Origin: Clostridia bacterium | GTDB lineage: Bacteria > Bacillota_A > Clostridia > Christensenellales > Aristaeellaceae | Direction: 5' to 3' | Length of the DNA stretch: 64,000 nucleotides | NCBI GenBank assembly: GCA_017525805.1 | Contig: JAFXSH010000078.1 | Location: forward strand, 1-64,000 | Shown here: piece by piece, positions 43,068 to 51,854 of the stretch | Layout: each line of letters begins with the position of its first letter | How positions within the stretch are numbered: position 1 is the first letter of the stretch | The notes under the pieces: model-generated | The model's input: the letters and a program-made list of their open reading frames with translations, nothing else | The model's database searches: none | What the model was told of the DNA's origin: nothing | Position numbers and translations under genes: made by a program

Positions 43068-43997
43068 ATGAAAATCAAAATCCGGGATCGGCTGATCCTG
43101 TTTTGTGGCGCGCTGCTGACCATCGCTGCCGGGGTTATGCTGTTCATCCATGGCATACAGGAAAAAAACACGCTGTTTCTGGTCGGCGCCGTGGTCCTGG
43201 CGGCTTTCGGCGGTTATTTGATCGCGTTCCCCTTCCTTTATAAGGCCAAGCGCAACGATTTCGTGATTCAGCGCACGGACAGCGGCGAGCTTCGCATCGC
43301 GGTAAAAGCCATCGAAAACCAGGTGCAGAAGTGCATCGACCTGCACGAGGAAATTCAGGCCAGCGCCATGAAGATCCTGAGCAGCCGCGAAGGCGTGGTG
43401 GTGGACCTGACCGTCACCCTGTCCAACGATATTTCCATCCCCTTAGCGGTAGCTTCCCTGCAAAAGCAGATCAAGCAATATCTGATCGCTTCCTCCGGCA
43501 TCGAAGTGAAGGAAGTGCGCGTATCCGTGGAATCCACCCAGGATTCCGTTTCTCCCGAAGCGCCGGAGGCGGAGGATGAGCAGCCGGCTGAAAAAAACGC
43601 CGCAATAGACGTGAAAGAAAAGAAAGCGCCCATGCATCAGCGTCTCTTCGGCAGGGCGGATGAACCCGCCATCGTGCCCGAGCCGCCCAAGGAAGAAGAA
43701 CCGATGGAGGACGAGGAAACCGCCACGGAAGCCGAAACGGAAGAAGCGGCGGAAGTGGAAGAGGCCCGGGAACAGCCTGGCCTGATCCCGGACGAGCCTA
43801 AACAGGAAACGGACCTGCCGCCGGAAGAAACGCCCGCCGGAGAAATGGAAGAAGAAGCGCCCTCGGAAGATGATTCCATCCCGAAGGAAGAAATCCCGGA
43901 AGAGCCTGCAATCGAGGAAGAGGAACCGAAAAAAAAGCCCGAACCCCTTCCCGAATCGGATATCACACCGGAATCGGAGGAAAAGACCGATGAATGA
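43068..43997 (+). CDS. amaP: Alkaline shock response membrane anchor protein AmaP, extended
   Basis: 309 residues. Two N-terminal transmembrane helices (residues 8-27 and 35-58) are followed by an Asp23-like domain (LRIAVKAIENQVQKCI, VVDLTVTLSNDISIPLAVASLQKQIKQYL). From residue 165 a strongly acidic Glu/Pro tail of about 140 residues extends the protein well beyond ordinary AmaP (~180). It anchors Asp23 at the membrane. Ribosome site AGAAGGAGCG. Overlaps the DUF2273 start. Confidence 0.85.
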   Translation: MKIKIRDRLILFCGALLTIAAGVMLFIHGIQEKNTLFLVGAVVLAAFGGYLIAFPFLYKAKRNDFVIQRTDSGELRIAVKAIENQVQKCIDLHEEIQASAMKILSSREGVVVDLTVTLSNDISIPLAVASLQKQIKQYLIASSGIEVKEVRVSVESTQDSVSPEAPEAEDEQPAEKNAAIDVKEKKAPMHQRLFGRADEPAIVPEPPKEEEPMEDEETATEAETEEAAEVEEAREQPGLIPDEPKQETDLPPEETPAGEMEEEAPSEDDSIPKEEIPEEPAIEEEEPKKKPEPLPESDITPESEEKTDE

Positions 43998-44337
43998 CCG
44001 CAAGGATCGACGTTCTCTGGCAAACGTTTTCAAGGTCGGCACGCCGGAATGCGCCGTTTTTTGCGGCGCTTTGGCCATGGTGCTGGGCCTGCTGCTGCTG
44101 ACAGTGGGCTTCTGGAACACCGTGTGGATCGCTCTGTTTGGGGCGGTCGGCGGCTTCTTAGGCGGGGTCAATGATAAAAAGCAAATCCTGAAAAATGTGC
44201 TCAATCGCGTGATCCCGGACAAGCGGGCCATGCCCTATCGGGAGCATCATCCCGATATCACCCGCGCCTTGCGGGACGCCGCTTCCAAGGATTCTTCCGC
44301 CGAGGATGAGGAAGAAAGCCAGTCCGAGCAGGAATAA
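43990..44337 (+). CDS. DUF2273 small membrane protein
   Basis: 115 residues with two transmembrane helices (CAVFCGALAMVLGLLLLTVGF, and VWIALFGAVGGFLGGV) and a charged C terminus. DUF2273 proteins are the usual third partner of Asp23 and AmaP. The ATG at 43990 overlaps the amaP stop, so it is coupled. Function is unknown beyond envelope association. Confidence 0.85.
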   Translation: MNDRKDRRSLANVFKVGTPECAVFCGALAMVLGLLLLTVGFWNTVWIALFGAVGGFLGGVNDKKQILKNVLNRVIPDKRAMPYREHHPDITRALRDAASKDSSAEDEEESQSEQE

Positions 44338-44375
44338 ACGGCGCATTTTATTACAAAGGATCGGAGATAACATTC

Positions 44376-44789
44376 ATGTCGCGGAAATCGGCACGGGCTG
44401 CGGCCGTGCAAATGGTGTATGAGCAGATGCTGGGCGGCGAAGGCGGCGAAGAAACCCTGCGCGGCTTAATTGAATTTACCCCGGAGGAGGACGATCAGGC
44501 TTACATCGATTCCCTGCTTTCCGGGGTGGAAGCCCATGCGGATGATTTGGATGGGCAGATCGAAAAGTGCCTGAAAGGCTGGACCCTGGACCGCATCGCC
44601 AAGGTGGACCGGGCTGTGCTCCGCGTGGCTGCCTATGAGCTGTGCCACGACCGCAAGACCCCAGACGCCGTGGTAATCAACGAGGCCGTAGCCCTGGCCC
44701 AGCGCTTCGATTCCCCAACGGCTGCCAAGTTTGTCAACGGCGTATTGTCCACGCTGCTGGCAGAGCGGGATCAGGGAGAAAACGCCTGA
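44376..44789 (+). CDS. nusB: Transcription antitermination protein NusB
   Basis: 137 residues, usual length, all-helical. The family pattern is clear: SRKSARAAAVQMVYEQML at the start, DRIAKVDRAVLRVAAYEL, and PDAVVINEAVALAQRFDSPTAAKFVNGVL. NusB binds boxA RNA with S10 during rRNA transcription. The gene's stop overlaps the next start (TGATG). Confidence 0.95.
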   Translation: MSRKSARAAAVQMVYEQMLGGEGGEETLRGLIEFTPEEDDQAYIDSLLSGVEAHADDLDGQIEKCLKGWTLDRIAKVDRAVLRVAAYELCHDRKTPDAVVINEAVALAQRFDSPTAAKFVNGVLSTLLAERDQGENA

Positions 44790-45772
44790 TGCTGGCTCTG
44801 GGCCTGGATACCAGCTGCTATACCACATCCGCCGCCCTGTGCGGCTTTGGCGGCCTGCCCCGGCAGGAAAGGCGGCTGCTTCCGGTACCAAAGGGTGAAC
44901 GCGGCCTTCGCCAAAGCGAGGCCGTTTTTGCGCATGTAAGGCAGCTTCCAAAGGTGCTTTTGCCGCTGCTTTCGGAAAACAAGGAAAAAATCGATTGCGT
45001 GTGCGCCTCCGACCGGCCCCGGGATGGGGAAGAATCCTATATGCCCGTGTTTCAGGTGGGTGTTTCCCAGGGAAAAGCTATCGCGGCAGCGCTGAACGTG
45101 CCTTTTTTCACCACTACCCACCAGCGCGGACATATCGCCGCCGCCAAATACGGCACGGGCTTGGAAACGGACCGGTTCGTGGCCCTGCATCTCTCCGGCG
45201 GCACCACCGACACCCTGTTCATCGACGGGGACGCTTTAACGCCGCTGGGCACTTCCTGCGATCTCCACGCCGGGCAGTTGGTGGATCGGATCGGCGTGAA
45301 GCTGGGCCTCCCCTTCCCCGCCGGGCCGTATTTGGAGGAACTGGCGGTCAAAGGCCAAAACAAAAACCGTGTGCCGGTGAGTTTTGAATCAGACGGTCTG
45401 CGCTGCCATCTTTCCGGGGCGGAAGCCCAATTGCTGCGCTTGATCAAAATGGGCGAAGCATGGGAAAACGTGGCCGCCGAAGTATACGGCGTGCTGTGCC
45501 GCACGGTGCTGCGGCTGGTGCAGGCGGCGGCAGAGGCAGCCGATATCAAAGATGTGCTGATTGCCGGCGGCGTGGCGTCCTCCCGTTTATTGCGGGATAT
45601 GCTGACGGAGCGGAACGAAAAGCGCCGGACGGGCTTAAATCTGTATTTTGGCCGCCCCGAATTTTCCGGGGACAACGCCGTGGGCGTGGCGCTGATCGGA
45701 CTGGAGCGTCTCAGGCAAGGAGGTCAGGATGGAATTCAGAAAGGTATTCGATACGATCCCCGAGCAATTTGA
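44789..45772 (+). CDS. TsaD/Kae1-like protein (second, divergent member)
   Basis: 327 residues of the Kae1/TsaD-YgjD ATPase fold: ALGLDTSCYTTSAAL, LHLSGGTTDTLF, LVDRIGVKLGLPFPAGPYLEELA and VLIAGGVASSRLLRDML. The metal-binding motif is THQRGHIAAA, with His at both key positions but different between them from canonical TsaD (HMEGH). This short form is common in Clostridia beside nusB and is separate from the t6A enzyme TsaD, so the job is uncertain. Coupled to nusB; its end overlaps the methyltransferase gene by 44 bp. Confidence 0.75.
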   Translation: MLALGLDTSCYTTSAALCGFGGLPRQERRLLPVPKGERGLRQSEAVFAHVRQLPKVLLPLLSENKEKIDCVCASDRPRDGEESYMPVFQVGVSQGKAIAAALNVPFFTTTHQRGHIAAAKYGTGLETDRFVALHLSGGTTDTLFIDGDALTPLGTSCDLHAGQLVDRIGVKLGLPFPAGPYLEELAVKGQNKNRVPVSFESDGLRCHLSGAEAQLLRLIKMGEAWENVAAEVYGVLCRTVLRLVQAAAEAADIKDVLIAGGVASSRLLRDMLTERNEKRRTGLNLYFGRPEFSGDNAVGVALIGLERLRQGGQDGIQKGIRYDPRAI

Positions 45773-46493
45773 CCGTTTCCGGCCCCGCTACTGCGAAGCG
45801 CTGTTTTCGGATTTGATTTCCTATGCCGGGATCGGACCGGGCAAAGCCGTGCTGGAGCTGGGCCCCGGCACGGGGCAGGCCACGGATCCCATCCTGAAAA
45901 CCGGCTGCGATTACCTTGCCATTGAATTAGGGGCCCATCTGACCGGATTCATGCGGCAAAAGTACGGCTCCTTTCCCAATTTCCATATCGTGAACGACGA
46001 TTTCATCACTCACGATTTCGGGAACCGGAAATTTGACGTGATCTACTCCGCCGCGACGATCCAATGGATCCCGGAAGAAACCGCCTTCGCAAAAACGTTT
46101 GATCTGCTCAAACCCGGCGGAACGCTGGCCATGATGCTGACCAGCGGCGATTATCGGACGCCCAACGAAGCGCTGTACCAAAAAATCCAGGCGGTATACG
46201 CCGCGTACTTCAAGCCGGAAACGCGCTACACCCACGGTTCCTTCCGATACGAAAACGCGCCGGATTATGGATACGTAGATTTTGAGAAGCGGGTGTATCA
46301 TGGGGAGCGGGTATTCACCGCCGATGAATACGCGGCCTACTGCGGCACCCATTGTGACCACATCGTGATTCCCGAGCCCTGTAAAAGTAAATTCTTTGAG
46401 GGCCTGAAAGAAGCGGTCCGGGAAGCGGGAAACCGCATCGTGTTTTCGGACACATACACTTTGTATCTGACTAAGAAACCGATCAAAAGCTGA
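45729..46493 (+). CDS. Class I SAM-dependent methyltransferase
   Basis: 254 residues. SAM-binding motif I AVLELGPGTGQATDPIL, motif II-like acidic residue in CDYLAIELG, and YSAATIQWIPEE at the motif IV place, typical of small-molecule methyltransferases. AAGGAGGTCAGG precedes ATG 45729, which lies inside the end of the previous gene. Substrate unknown. Confidence 0.85.
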   Translation: MEFRKVFDTIPEQFDRFRPRYCEALFSDLISYAGIGPGKAVLELGPGTGQATDPILKTGCDYLAIELGAHLTGFMRQKYGSFPNFHIVNDDFITHDFGNRKFDVIYSAATIQWIPEETAFAKTFDLLKPGGTLAMMLTSGDYRTPNEALYQKIQAVYAAYFKPETRYTHGSFRYENAPDYGYVDFEKRVYHGERVFTADEYAAYCGTHCDHIVIPEPCKSKFFEGLKEAVREAGNRIVFSDTYTLYLTKKPIKS

Positions 46494-46505
46494 GGGAGAA
46501 TGCGC

Positions 46506-47351
46506 ATGGCGATTTTGATGGACGGCAAGGTTTTAGCGGCGGAGCAGATGGCGGCGCTGAAAGAACGGGTAAACGCCCTGAAAGCGGCAGGCCGCACGGT
46601 GGGTCTTGCGGTGATCCTGGTAGGGGACGACCCCGCCAGTCAGGTATACGTCCGCAACAAGGGCAAAGCCTGCGAGGAACTGGGCATCCTGTCCGAAACC
46701 CTGCGCCTGCCCGCCGAAACCACCCAGGAAGAGTTGGAAGCGGAAATCGACCGCCTGAACCGGGACGAACGCATCGACGGCATCCTGGTGCAGCTTCCCC
46801 TGCCCAAACACCTGGATGAGGCCAAAGCCTTGGCAAAAATCCTGCCCGAAAAGGACGTGGACGGCTTCCACATCGAAAACGCCGGGAAGCTGTTTACCGG
46901 CCAGCCCGGCGTGGTGGCCTGCACGCCCAAGGGCATTTTGCACATGCTGAAAGCCTGCGGCGTACCCCTCAAGGGCAAGGAAGCGGTTGTTATTGGCCGC
47001 AGCAACATCGTGGGCAAGCCCATCGCCATGCTGCTGCTGAACGAAAACTGCACCGTGACGATCTGCCATTCCCGCACCGCCGATTTGGCCTCCCATACCC
47101 GCCGGGCGGATGTCTTAGTAGCCGCCGTGGGTAAGCCCCGGTTCGTCACCGCCGATATGGTGAAGCCCGGCGCCGCCGTAGTGGACGTGGGCATCAACCG
47201 GGTGGACGGCAAAGTGGTGGGCGACGTGGACTTTGAAGCCGTGGAAAAGGTCGCGGGGTACATCTCCCCCGTGCCCGGCGGCGTGGGCAAAATGACCATC
47301 TGCATGCTGATGGAAAACACTGTGGAAGCTGCCGAACGAAAGGCAAAGTGA
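46506..47351 (+). CDS. folD: Methylenetetrahydrofolate dehydrogenase / methenyl-THF cyclohydrolase
   Basis: 281 residues, standard length for bifunctional FolD. Folate-site motif [18 protein letters not shown] with the YxxxK catalytic pair, [24 protein letters not shown], the NADP-binding [14 protein letters not shown], and the C-terminal [12 protein letters not shown] chose ATG 46506 because GAGGGA is eight bases upstream; ATG 46500 is too near. Confidence 0.95.
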   Translation: MAILMDGKVLAAEQMAALKERVNALKAAGRTVGLAVILVGDDPASQVYVRNKGKACEELGILSETLRLPAETTQEELEAEIDRLNRDERIDGILVQLPLPKHLDEAKALAKILPEKDVDGFHIENAGKLFTGQPGVVACTPKGILHMLKACGVPLKGKEAVVIGRSNIVGKPIAMLLLNENCTVTICHSRTADLASHTRRADVLVAAVGKPRFVTADMVKPGAAVVDVGINRVDGKVVGDVDFEAVEKVAGYISPVPGGVGKMTICMLMENTVEAAERKAK

Positions 47352-47354
47352 CCT

Positions 47355-48578
47355 ATGCCCTGGACGCTAACAGTTTCCGAACTGAATGATTACGTGCGCC
47401 GCACGTTAGCCAGCGATCCTTCGCTGCGGTTTCTTTCTCTGCGGGGAGAAATCAGCGATTTTAAGAAATACGCTTCCGGCCACTGGTATTTCACCTTGAA
47501 GGACGAAGCGTGCATGATCCAGTGCGTATGCTTCCGGCAGTATAACATGCGCCTGGATTTCCGCCCGGAAAACGGCATGAAGGTCGTTTTGACCGGCGCG
47601 GTGGGCCTGTATCCTGAACGAGGCAGCTACCAGTTTTACGCTGAATCCATCACCCGGGACGGGGTGGGCGAGCTGTTCCTCAAGCTGGAAGCGCTCAAAA
47701 ACAAGCTGATGAAGGAAGGGCTGTTCGACGTAGCGAAAAAGCGGCCCCTTCCCCTGCTGCCGAGGGCCATCGGCGTGGTCACCTCCCGTTCCGGGGCGGT
47801 GATCCACGATATCGCCACCGTCACCCGCCGCCGGTTCCCGGCTATGCAGATCATCCTGCGGCCCGCCCAGGTGCAGGGCGAAGGCGCGGCGGAAGATATC
47901 GCCCAGGGCATCGCGGAAATATCGGCCCTGCCCCAGGTGGACGTGATCATCGTGGGCCGGGGCGGTGGTTCGCTGGAAGATTTATGGGCCTTCAACGAGG
48001 AAATCGTGGTGCGCGCCATCGCCGCCTGCCAGGTGCCGGTGGTGTCGGCAGTGGGCCACGAAGTGGACGTGACGCTGGCCGACCTGGCGGCGGACGTGCG
48101 GGCCGCCACTCCTTCCGTGGCGGCGGAGGTATGCGTGCCGGAAAAAGACGCGCTCCTGGCAACCATTCAAAAAATGCGGGAAAGCATGGAACGGGCCGGG
48201 GAAAACCTGATTTTAGCCCGCCGGTCCCGGCTGGCGCAGTGCGAAAAGCGCCTGGCCGCCCGGCACCCCGCCGCCCTGCTCCGGGATACACGGGCCAGGG
48301 CCGAGCTGCTGGGCCATCGCCTGCAAGCCCTGGCCGAACGAAAACTGGTCCTGCTCAAAGCCCAAACCGCCGCTCTCACGGATAAGCTGAACGCCTTGGG
48401 GCCCCGGCAGGCCCTGAACCGGGGCTATGCTATCCTGTTGAACGGAAAAACCGCCGTGACCCAGGTGGACCAGGCGGCGGACCGAATGACGGTGCTTTTG
48501 CAGGACGGCGTGCTGCGCGTGCAAACGCTGGACAAACGGAAGGAGGATCCTTTTGGCGAAGAAGCAAGCATCCTTTGA
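47355..48578 (+). CDS. xseA: Exodeoxyribonuclease VII large subunit
   Basis: 407 residues. An N-terminal OB-fold (TVSELNDYVRRTLASDPSL, LRGEISDFKKYASGHWYFTLKD) is followed by the catalytic core with IGVVTSRSGAVIHDI, VIIVGRGGGSLEDLWAFNEE and PVVSAVGHEVDVTLADLAAD, then a coiled-coil region and the C-terminal LNRGYAIL. Works with XseB to degrade single-stranded DNA. Starts three bases after folD; the ribosome site is weak. Confidence 0.96.
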   Translation: MPWTLTVSELNDYVRRTLASDPSLRFLSLRGEISDFKKYASGHWYFTLKDEACMIQCVCFRQYNMRLDFRPENGMKVVLTGAVGLYPERGSYQFYAESITRDGVGELFLKLEALKNKLMKEGLFDVAKKRPLPLLPRAIGVVTSRSGAVIHDIATVTRRRFPAMQIILRPAQVQGEGAAEDIAQGIAEISALPQVDVIIVGRGGGSLEDLWAFNEEIVVRAIAACQVPVVSAVGHEVDVTLADLAADVRAATPSVAAEVCVPEKDALLATIQKMRESMERAGENLILARRSRLAQCEKRLAARHPAALLRDTRARAELLGHRLQALAERKLVLLKAQTAALTDKLNALGPRQALNRGYAILLNGKTAVTQVDQAADRMTVLLQDGVLRVQTLDKRKEDPFGEEASIL

Positions 48579-48771
48579 GGACCGGCTGATGGAGCTGGAG
48601 GATTTGGTGAAAAAAATGGAGGGAGGCTCCCTTCCGCTGAACGAAGCCCTGACCGCTTACGAGGCGGGCATGAAGCTTTCCCGGCAATTGACCGAAGAAT
48701 TGGACGCGGCGGAAAAACGCATGTTGGAGCTTTCCGGCGGGCAAACCATACCGATGGAGGACGCGCCATGA
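48553..48771 (+). CDS. xseB: Exodeoxyribonuclease VII small subunit
   Basis: 72 residues, usual size. SFEDRLMELEDLVKKMEGGSLPLNEALTAYEAGM is the XseB signature. It starts at TTG 48553, preceded by AAGGAGG, inside the last codons of xseA (26-bp overlap), and overlaps the ispA start at its end. Confidence 0.93.
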   Translation: MAKKQASFEDRLMELEDLVKKMEGGSLPLNEALTAYEAGMKLSRQLTEELDAAEKRMLELSGGQTIPMEDAP

Positions 48772-49634
48772 ACATGAAAGAAACGCTGAACGCCTGCAAG
48801 GACCGGCTGGAAGCCTATTTGGACGCCCTGCCCTTTCCCGGCGCGCCGGACATCCTGCGGGATGCCATGCGGTACAGCCTGCTGGGCGGCGGCAAGCGCC
48901 TGCGGGGCTGTCTGCTGCTTTCCTCCTGCGAGCTGGCAGGGGGCGATCTGAAAGACGCGCTGCCCTTTGCCGCGGCGCTGGAAATGATCCACGCTTCTTC
49001 CCTGATTTTCGACGATCTTCCGGCCATGGACAACGATACCATGCGCCGGGGCAAGCCCACCAATCATGTGGTATTCGGCGAGGCCATGGCCATTCTGGCG
49101 GGCGATGGGCTGCTGACCCACGCTTTTGAAATCATGGCCGAATCCAGCCATCCCAAAGCTTTCCGCGCTTTAGGCGAAATCGCCAGAGCCGCGGGCGTGG
49201 GGGGCGTGCTGGCGGGGCAGACCTTAGACGTGACCATGGAAGGGTCCGCGCCTGACCGGGCGCTGGTGGAAGAAATCCAGCGGGGCAAAACCGCCGCCCT
49301 GATCACCGCCCCCGTCACCGCCGGGCTGATCCTCGGCGGAGCGGATGAAAAGCAGATCGAAGCGGGCCGCGCTTATGGCTATCACTTGGGCATGGCTTTC
49401 CAGATCGTGGACGATATCCTGGATTTGGAAGGTGATCCCGCCTTGATGGGCAAAACGCTGGGGAAGGACGTGGAGGAAGGAAAGCTCACCTGGCCCGCCT
49501 GCGTAGGGCTGGAGCAGGCCAAAAAAGACGCCGCAGCCCATATTGACGCCGCGGCGAAGGCCCTGGATCTTTTCGACGGCAAGGCGGATTTCCTGAAAGC
49601 GCTTGCTTTTTCTTCCCTGCATCGCGTACAATAG
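48768..49634 (+). CDS. ispA: Farnesyl/geranyl diphosphate synthase (IspA type)
   Basis: 288 residues, a trans-isoprenyl diphosphate synthase. First Asp-rich motif DDLPAMDND near residue 82, GGGKRLRG for pyrophosphate binding, and second Asp-rich motif DDILDLEGD near residue 215. Short-chain type as in IspA: two residues between the first DD and the next D-containing turn are LPAM. Overlaps xseB by four bases (ATGA). The dxs gene that often follows is missing here. Confidence 0.94.
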   Translation: MNMKETLNACKDRLEAYLDALPFPGAPDILRDAMRYSLLGGGKRLRGCLLLSSCELAGGDLKDALPFAAALEMIHASSLIFDDLPAMDNDTMRRGKPTNHVVFGEAMAILAGDGLLTHAFEIMAESSHPKAFRALGEIARAAGVGGVLAGQTLDVTMEGSAPDRALVEEIQRGKTAALITAPVTAGLILGGADEKQIEAGRAYGYHLGMAFQIVDDILDLEGDPALMGKTLGKDVEEGKLTWPACVGLEQAKKDAAAHIDAAAKALDLFDGKADFLKALAFSSLHRVQ

Positions 49635-49651
49635 AACGAGAGGCGATCTTC

Positions 49652-50098
49652 ATGCAGTTTTTTGCTGATCTATGGTCCAACGGGCCGCTAAGATGCGGCT
49701 TTTTCTCCTGGGCCGCGGCACAGTTCATTAAAGTGCTCATCAACCTGTGGCTGAATAAAAAACTGGATTGGCGGCGCTGCTTCGGCATGGGCGGCATGCC
49801 TTCTTCCCATACGGCGTTGGTCGTTTCCCTGGTGATTTCCATTGCCTTTCAGGAAGGCGTTCATTCCAGCATGTTCGCCATAGCGCTCGCCCTGGCTGCC
49901 GTGGTGATCTATGACGCTCTGGGCGTGCGGAGGGAAACGGGGCGTCAAAGCGAGGTGCTGAACCAGATCATCACGCAGATGCTGGTAGAGGGCAAGCCCA
50001 TTACGGAAAAACAGCTCAAGGAACTGGTGGGCCATACCCCCCTGGAGGTGCTGGGCGGGCTGATCGTGGGCATCACAGTCACGCTGATTTTCATCTGA
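49652..50098 (+). CDS. Divergent PAP2 family membrane protein (DUF212)
   Basis: 148 residues with four hydrophobic helices. The family signature is AQFIKVLINLW and FGMGGMPSSHTALV with the PSSH core of PAP2 phosphatases; ALGVRRETGRQSEVLN and HTPLEVLGGLIVG follow. A lipid phosphatase role is suggested but unproven. Next to ispA, it could act on isoprenyl or undecaprenyl phosphates; this is inference. Confidence 0.85.
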   Translation: MQFFADLWSNGPLRCGFFSWAAAQFIKVLINLWLNKKLDWRRCFGMGGMPSSHTALVVSLVISIAFQEGVHSSMFAIALALAAVVIYDALGVRRETGRQSEVLNQIITQMLVEGKPITEKQLKELVGHTPLEVLGGLIVGITVTLIFI

Positions 50099-50139
50099 GG
50101 AAAGAATCATATTTTCAATTTTGAAGGAGGATACCCGCA

Positions 50140-50700
50140 ATGATGGATCAATTCCTGGAACAGGTCGTTACCAAACAGAACCGAACCATGCAGACGATCA
50201 CCTATATCTGCGCATGGATCGTGCTGATCCTGTTTGGCTTTATGGCGTTTTTTCAGTTCACCTCCATCACCGCCGTGCTGAGCCAGTACGGCTTTGGCTT
50301 GGAGTTCTTTATCACCTTAGCGCAGCTGGTGGTATTTGGCGGGCTGGCGGTGCTCATGTACCTGTACAAGGACCGCATCAAGCTGGAATATGAATACACC
50401 TTCACCAACAGTCAATTGGATTTCGCCCAGGTGTTCAACAACAAAAAGCGCAAGAACTTAGGCACCATGAACATCAAGAACTTAGAAGCCTGCGGCCTGG
50501 TATCCTCCGGTTCCTTCAACCGCTATATCAACATGCAGGGTATCAAGCGCACCAACTGGTTTCTGAACCGGGAAGCGGAGCTGCTCTATTTCTACTATCA
50601 GAAGGACGGGCAGAAGCGCATCATCATCATTGAACCCAACGAAGAAATGATCGCCCTGATCAAGCGGAATCTGCCCCAGGGCGTGTGGCAGAACAATTGA
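50140..50700 (+). CDS. Conserved membrane protein, possibly DUF6106-like
   Basis: 186 residues with two transmembrane helices (residues 20-45 and 58-80) and a cytoplasmic domain rich in basic and aromatic residues (YEYTFTNSQLDFAQVFNNKK, RYINMQGIKRTNWF). I think it belongs to DUF6106, a Clostridia family, but this is from memory. Function unknown. AAGGAGG precedes the ATG. It lies just before the cysteine desulfurase gene. Confidence 0.65.
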   Translation: MMDQFLEQVVTKQNRTMQTITYICAWIVLILFGFMAFFQFTSITAVLSQYGFGLEFFITLAQLVVFGGLAVLMYLYKDRIKLEYEYTFTNSQLDFAQVFNNKKRKNLGTMNIKNLEACGLVSSGSFNRYINMQGIKRTNWFLNREAELLYFYYQKDGQKRIIIIEPNEEMIALIKRNLPQGVWQNN

Positions 50701-50702
50701 TT

Positions 50703-51839
50703 ATGTCCATTTACTTAGACAACAGCGCCACCACCCGTGTGTGCGCCGAAGCCGCCGACGCCATGGTGCGGTGTATGCGGGAAGAGTTTTACAATCCTTC
50801 CGCCCTGTACGCTCCCGCCCTGGCGGCGCAGAAAGCCATGCGGGCCTGCCGGGATGAAATCATGAAGGCCGTCCACGCGCCGATGGGTGCCAAGACCGTG
50901 TTCACCTCCGGGGGCACGGAGGCGGATAATTTAGCCATTTTAGGCCGCGCCTCCAAGGTGCGGCAGGGTAAGGTTTTATACAGCGCCGGAGAGCACCCCG
51001 CCGTGAAGGAAGCCTGTCAAAGCTGCGGGCTGGAGGCCATTGAAATTCCCTATGATCACCGGGGAATCGTGAACCTGGAAGCCCTGAACAGCTTGCTGTC
51101 CTCGGATGTAATGCTCATTTGCTGCATGCAGGTGAACAACGAAACCGGGGCCATCCAGCCCTTGAAAGAAATCGGCAAATTACGGGATGAGAAAGTCCCC
51201 CACGCCCACTTTCACGTGGACGGAGTGCAGGGCTTTCTGCGGGTTCCTTTCGATATGACGTCCTGCGGAGCCGATACTTACGCCCTGTCCGGCCACAAGA
51301 TCCACGCCCCCAAGGGTATCGGCGCGCTGGTCATGGGGCCACGGGTGCAGCTCAATCCTCGCCAGATGGGCGGCGGTCAGGAAGGGGCCCTGCGCTCCGG
51401 CACGGAAAACACGCCGGGTATCGCGGGCCTGCTGGCGGCCATCCAGGCGTATCCCAAAGAAAACGGCATGCGGGAAAATAAGCTGCTGCTGTGGCAACTG
51501 ATCCGGGAAGCGATCCCCGAGGCCCAAGTCAACGGCCCGGAACCGGACGGAGAACTTTCCGCGCCCCACATCCTGAATGTATCCCTGCCCCCCGTGCGTT
51601 CTGAAACCATGCTCCACGCTTTGGAGGGCGAAGGGGTGTATGTAGGCATGGGCTCCGCCTGCTCCTCTTACAAGCAGCGGATCAGCGCGGTCTTGAAGGC
51701 CATGAACACGCCCCAGAAGTACGCAGAAACCGCCCTGCGCTTCTCCCTGTCGCCCGAAAATACGGCGGAGGAAATGCATAAGACGGTGGAATCCATTCAG
51801 CGCCAATACGCCATTTTGTCCAAATATCAACGACGGTAA
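50703..51839 (+). CDS. Cysteine desulfurase (NifS/IscS family)
   Basis: 378 residues. PLP-dependent removal of sulfur from cysteine. Features: IYLDNSATTRVC start, FTSGGTEADNLAILG, MQVNNETGAIQPLKEIG, PLP-Lys in LSGHKIHAPKGIGAL near residue 198, and active Cys in GMGSACSSYKQRIS near residue 320. Followed 15 bp later by thiI, the usual partner, so its sulfur most likely goes to tRNA 4-thiouridine. Start ATG 50703 is two bases after the preceding stop; the ribosome site is poor. Confidence 0.92.
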   Translation: MSIYLDNSATTRVCAEAADAMVRCMREEFYNPSALYAPALAAQKAMRACRDEIMKAVHAPMGAKTVFTSGGTEADNLAILGRASKVRQGKVLYSAGEHPAVKEACQSCGLEAIEIPYDHRGIVNLEALNSLLSSDVMLICCMQVNNETGAIQPLKEIGKLRDEKVPHAHFHVDGVQGFLRVPFDMTSCGADTYALSGHKIHAPKGIGALVMGPRVQLNPRQMGGGQEGALRSGTENTPGIAGLLAAIQAYPKENGMRENKLLLWQLIREAIPEAQVNGPEPDGELSAPHILNVSLPPVRSETMLHALEGEGVYVGMGSACSSYKQRISAVLKAMNTPQKYAETALRFSLSPENTAEEMHKTVESIQRQYAILSKYQRR

Positions 51840-51854
51840 AAGAGGGAAAAGCCC

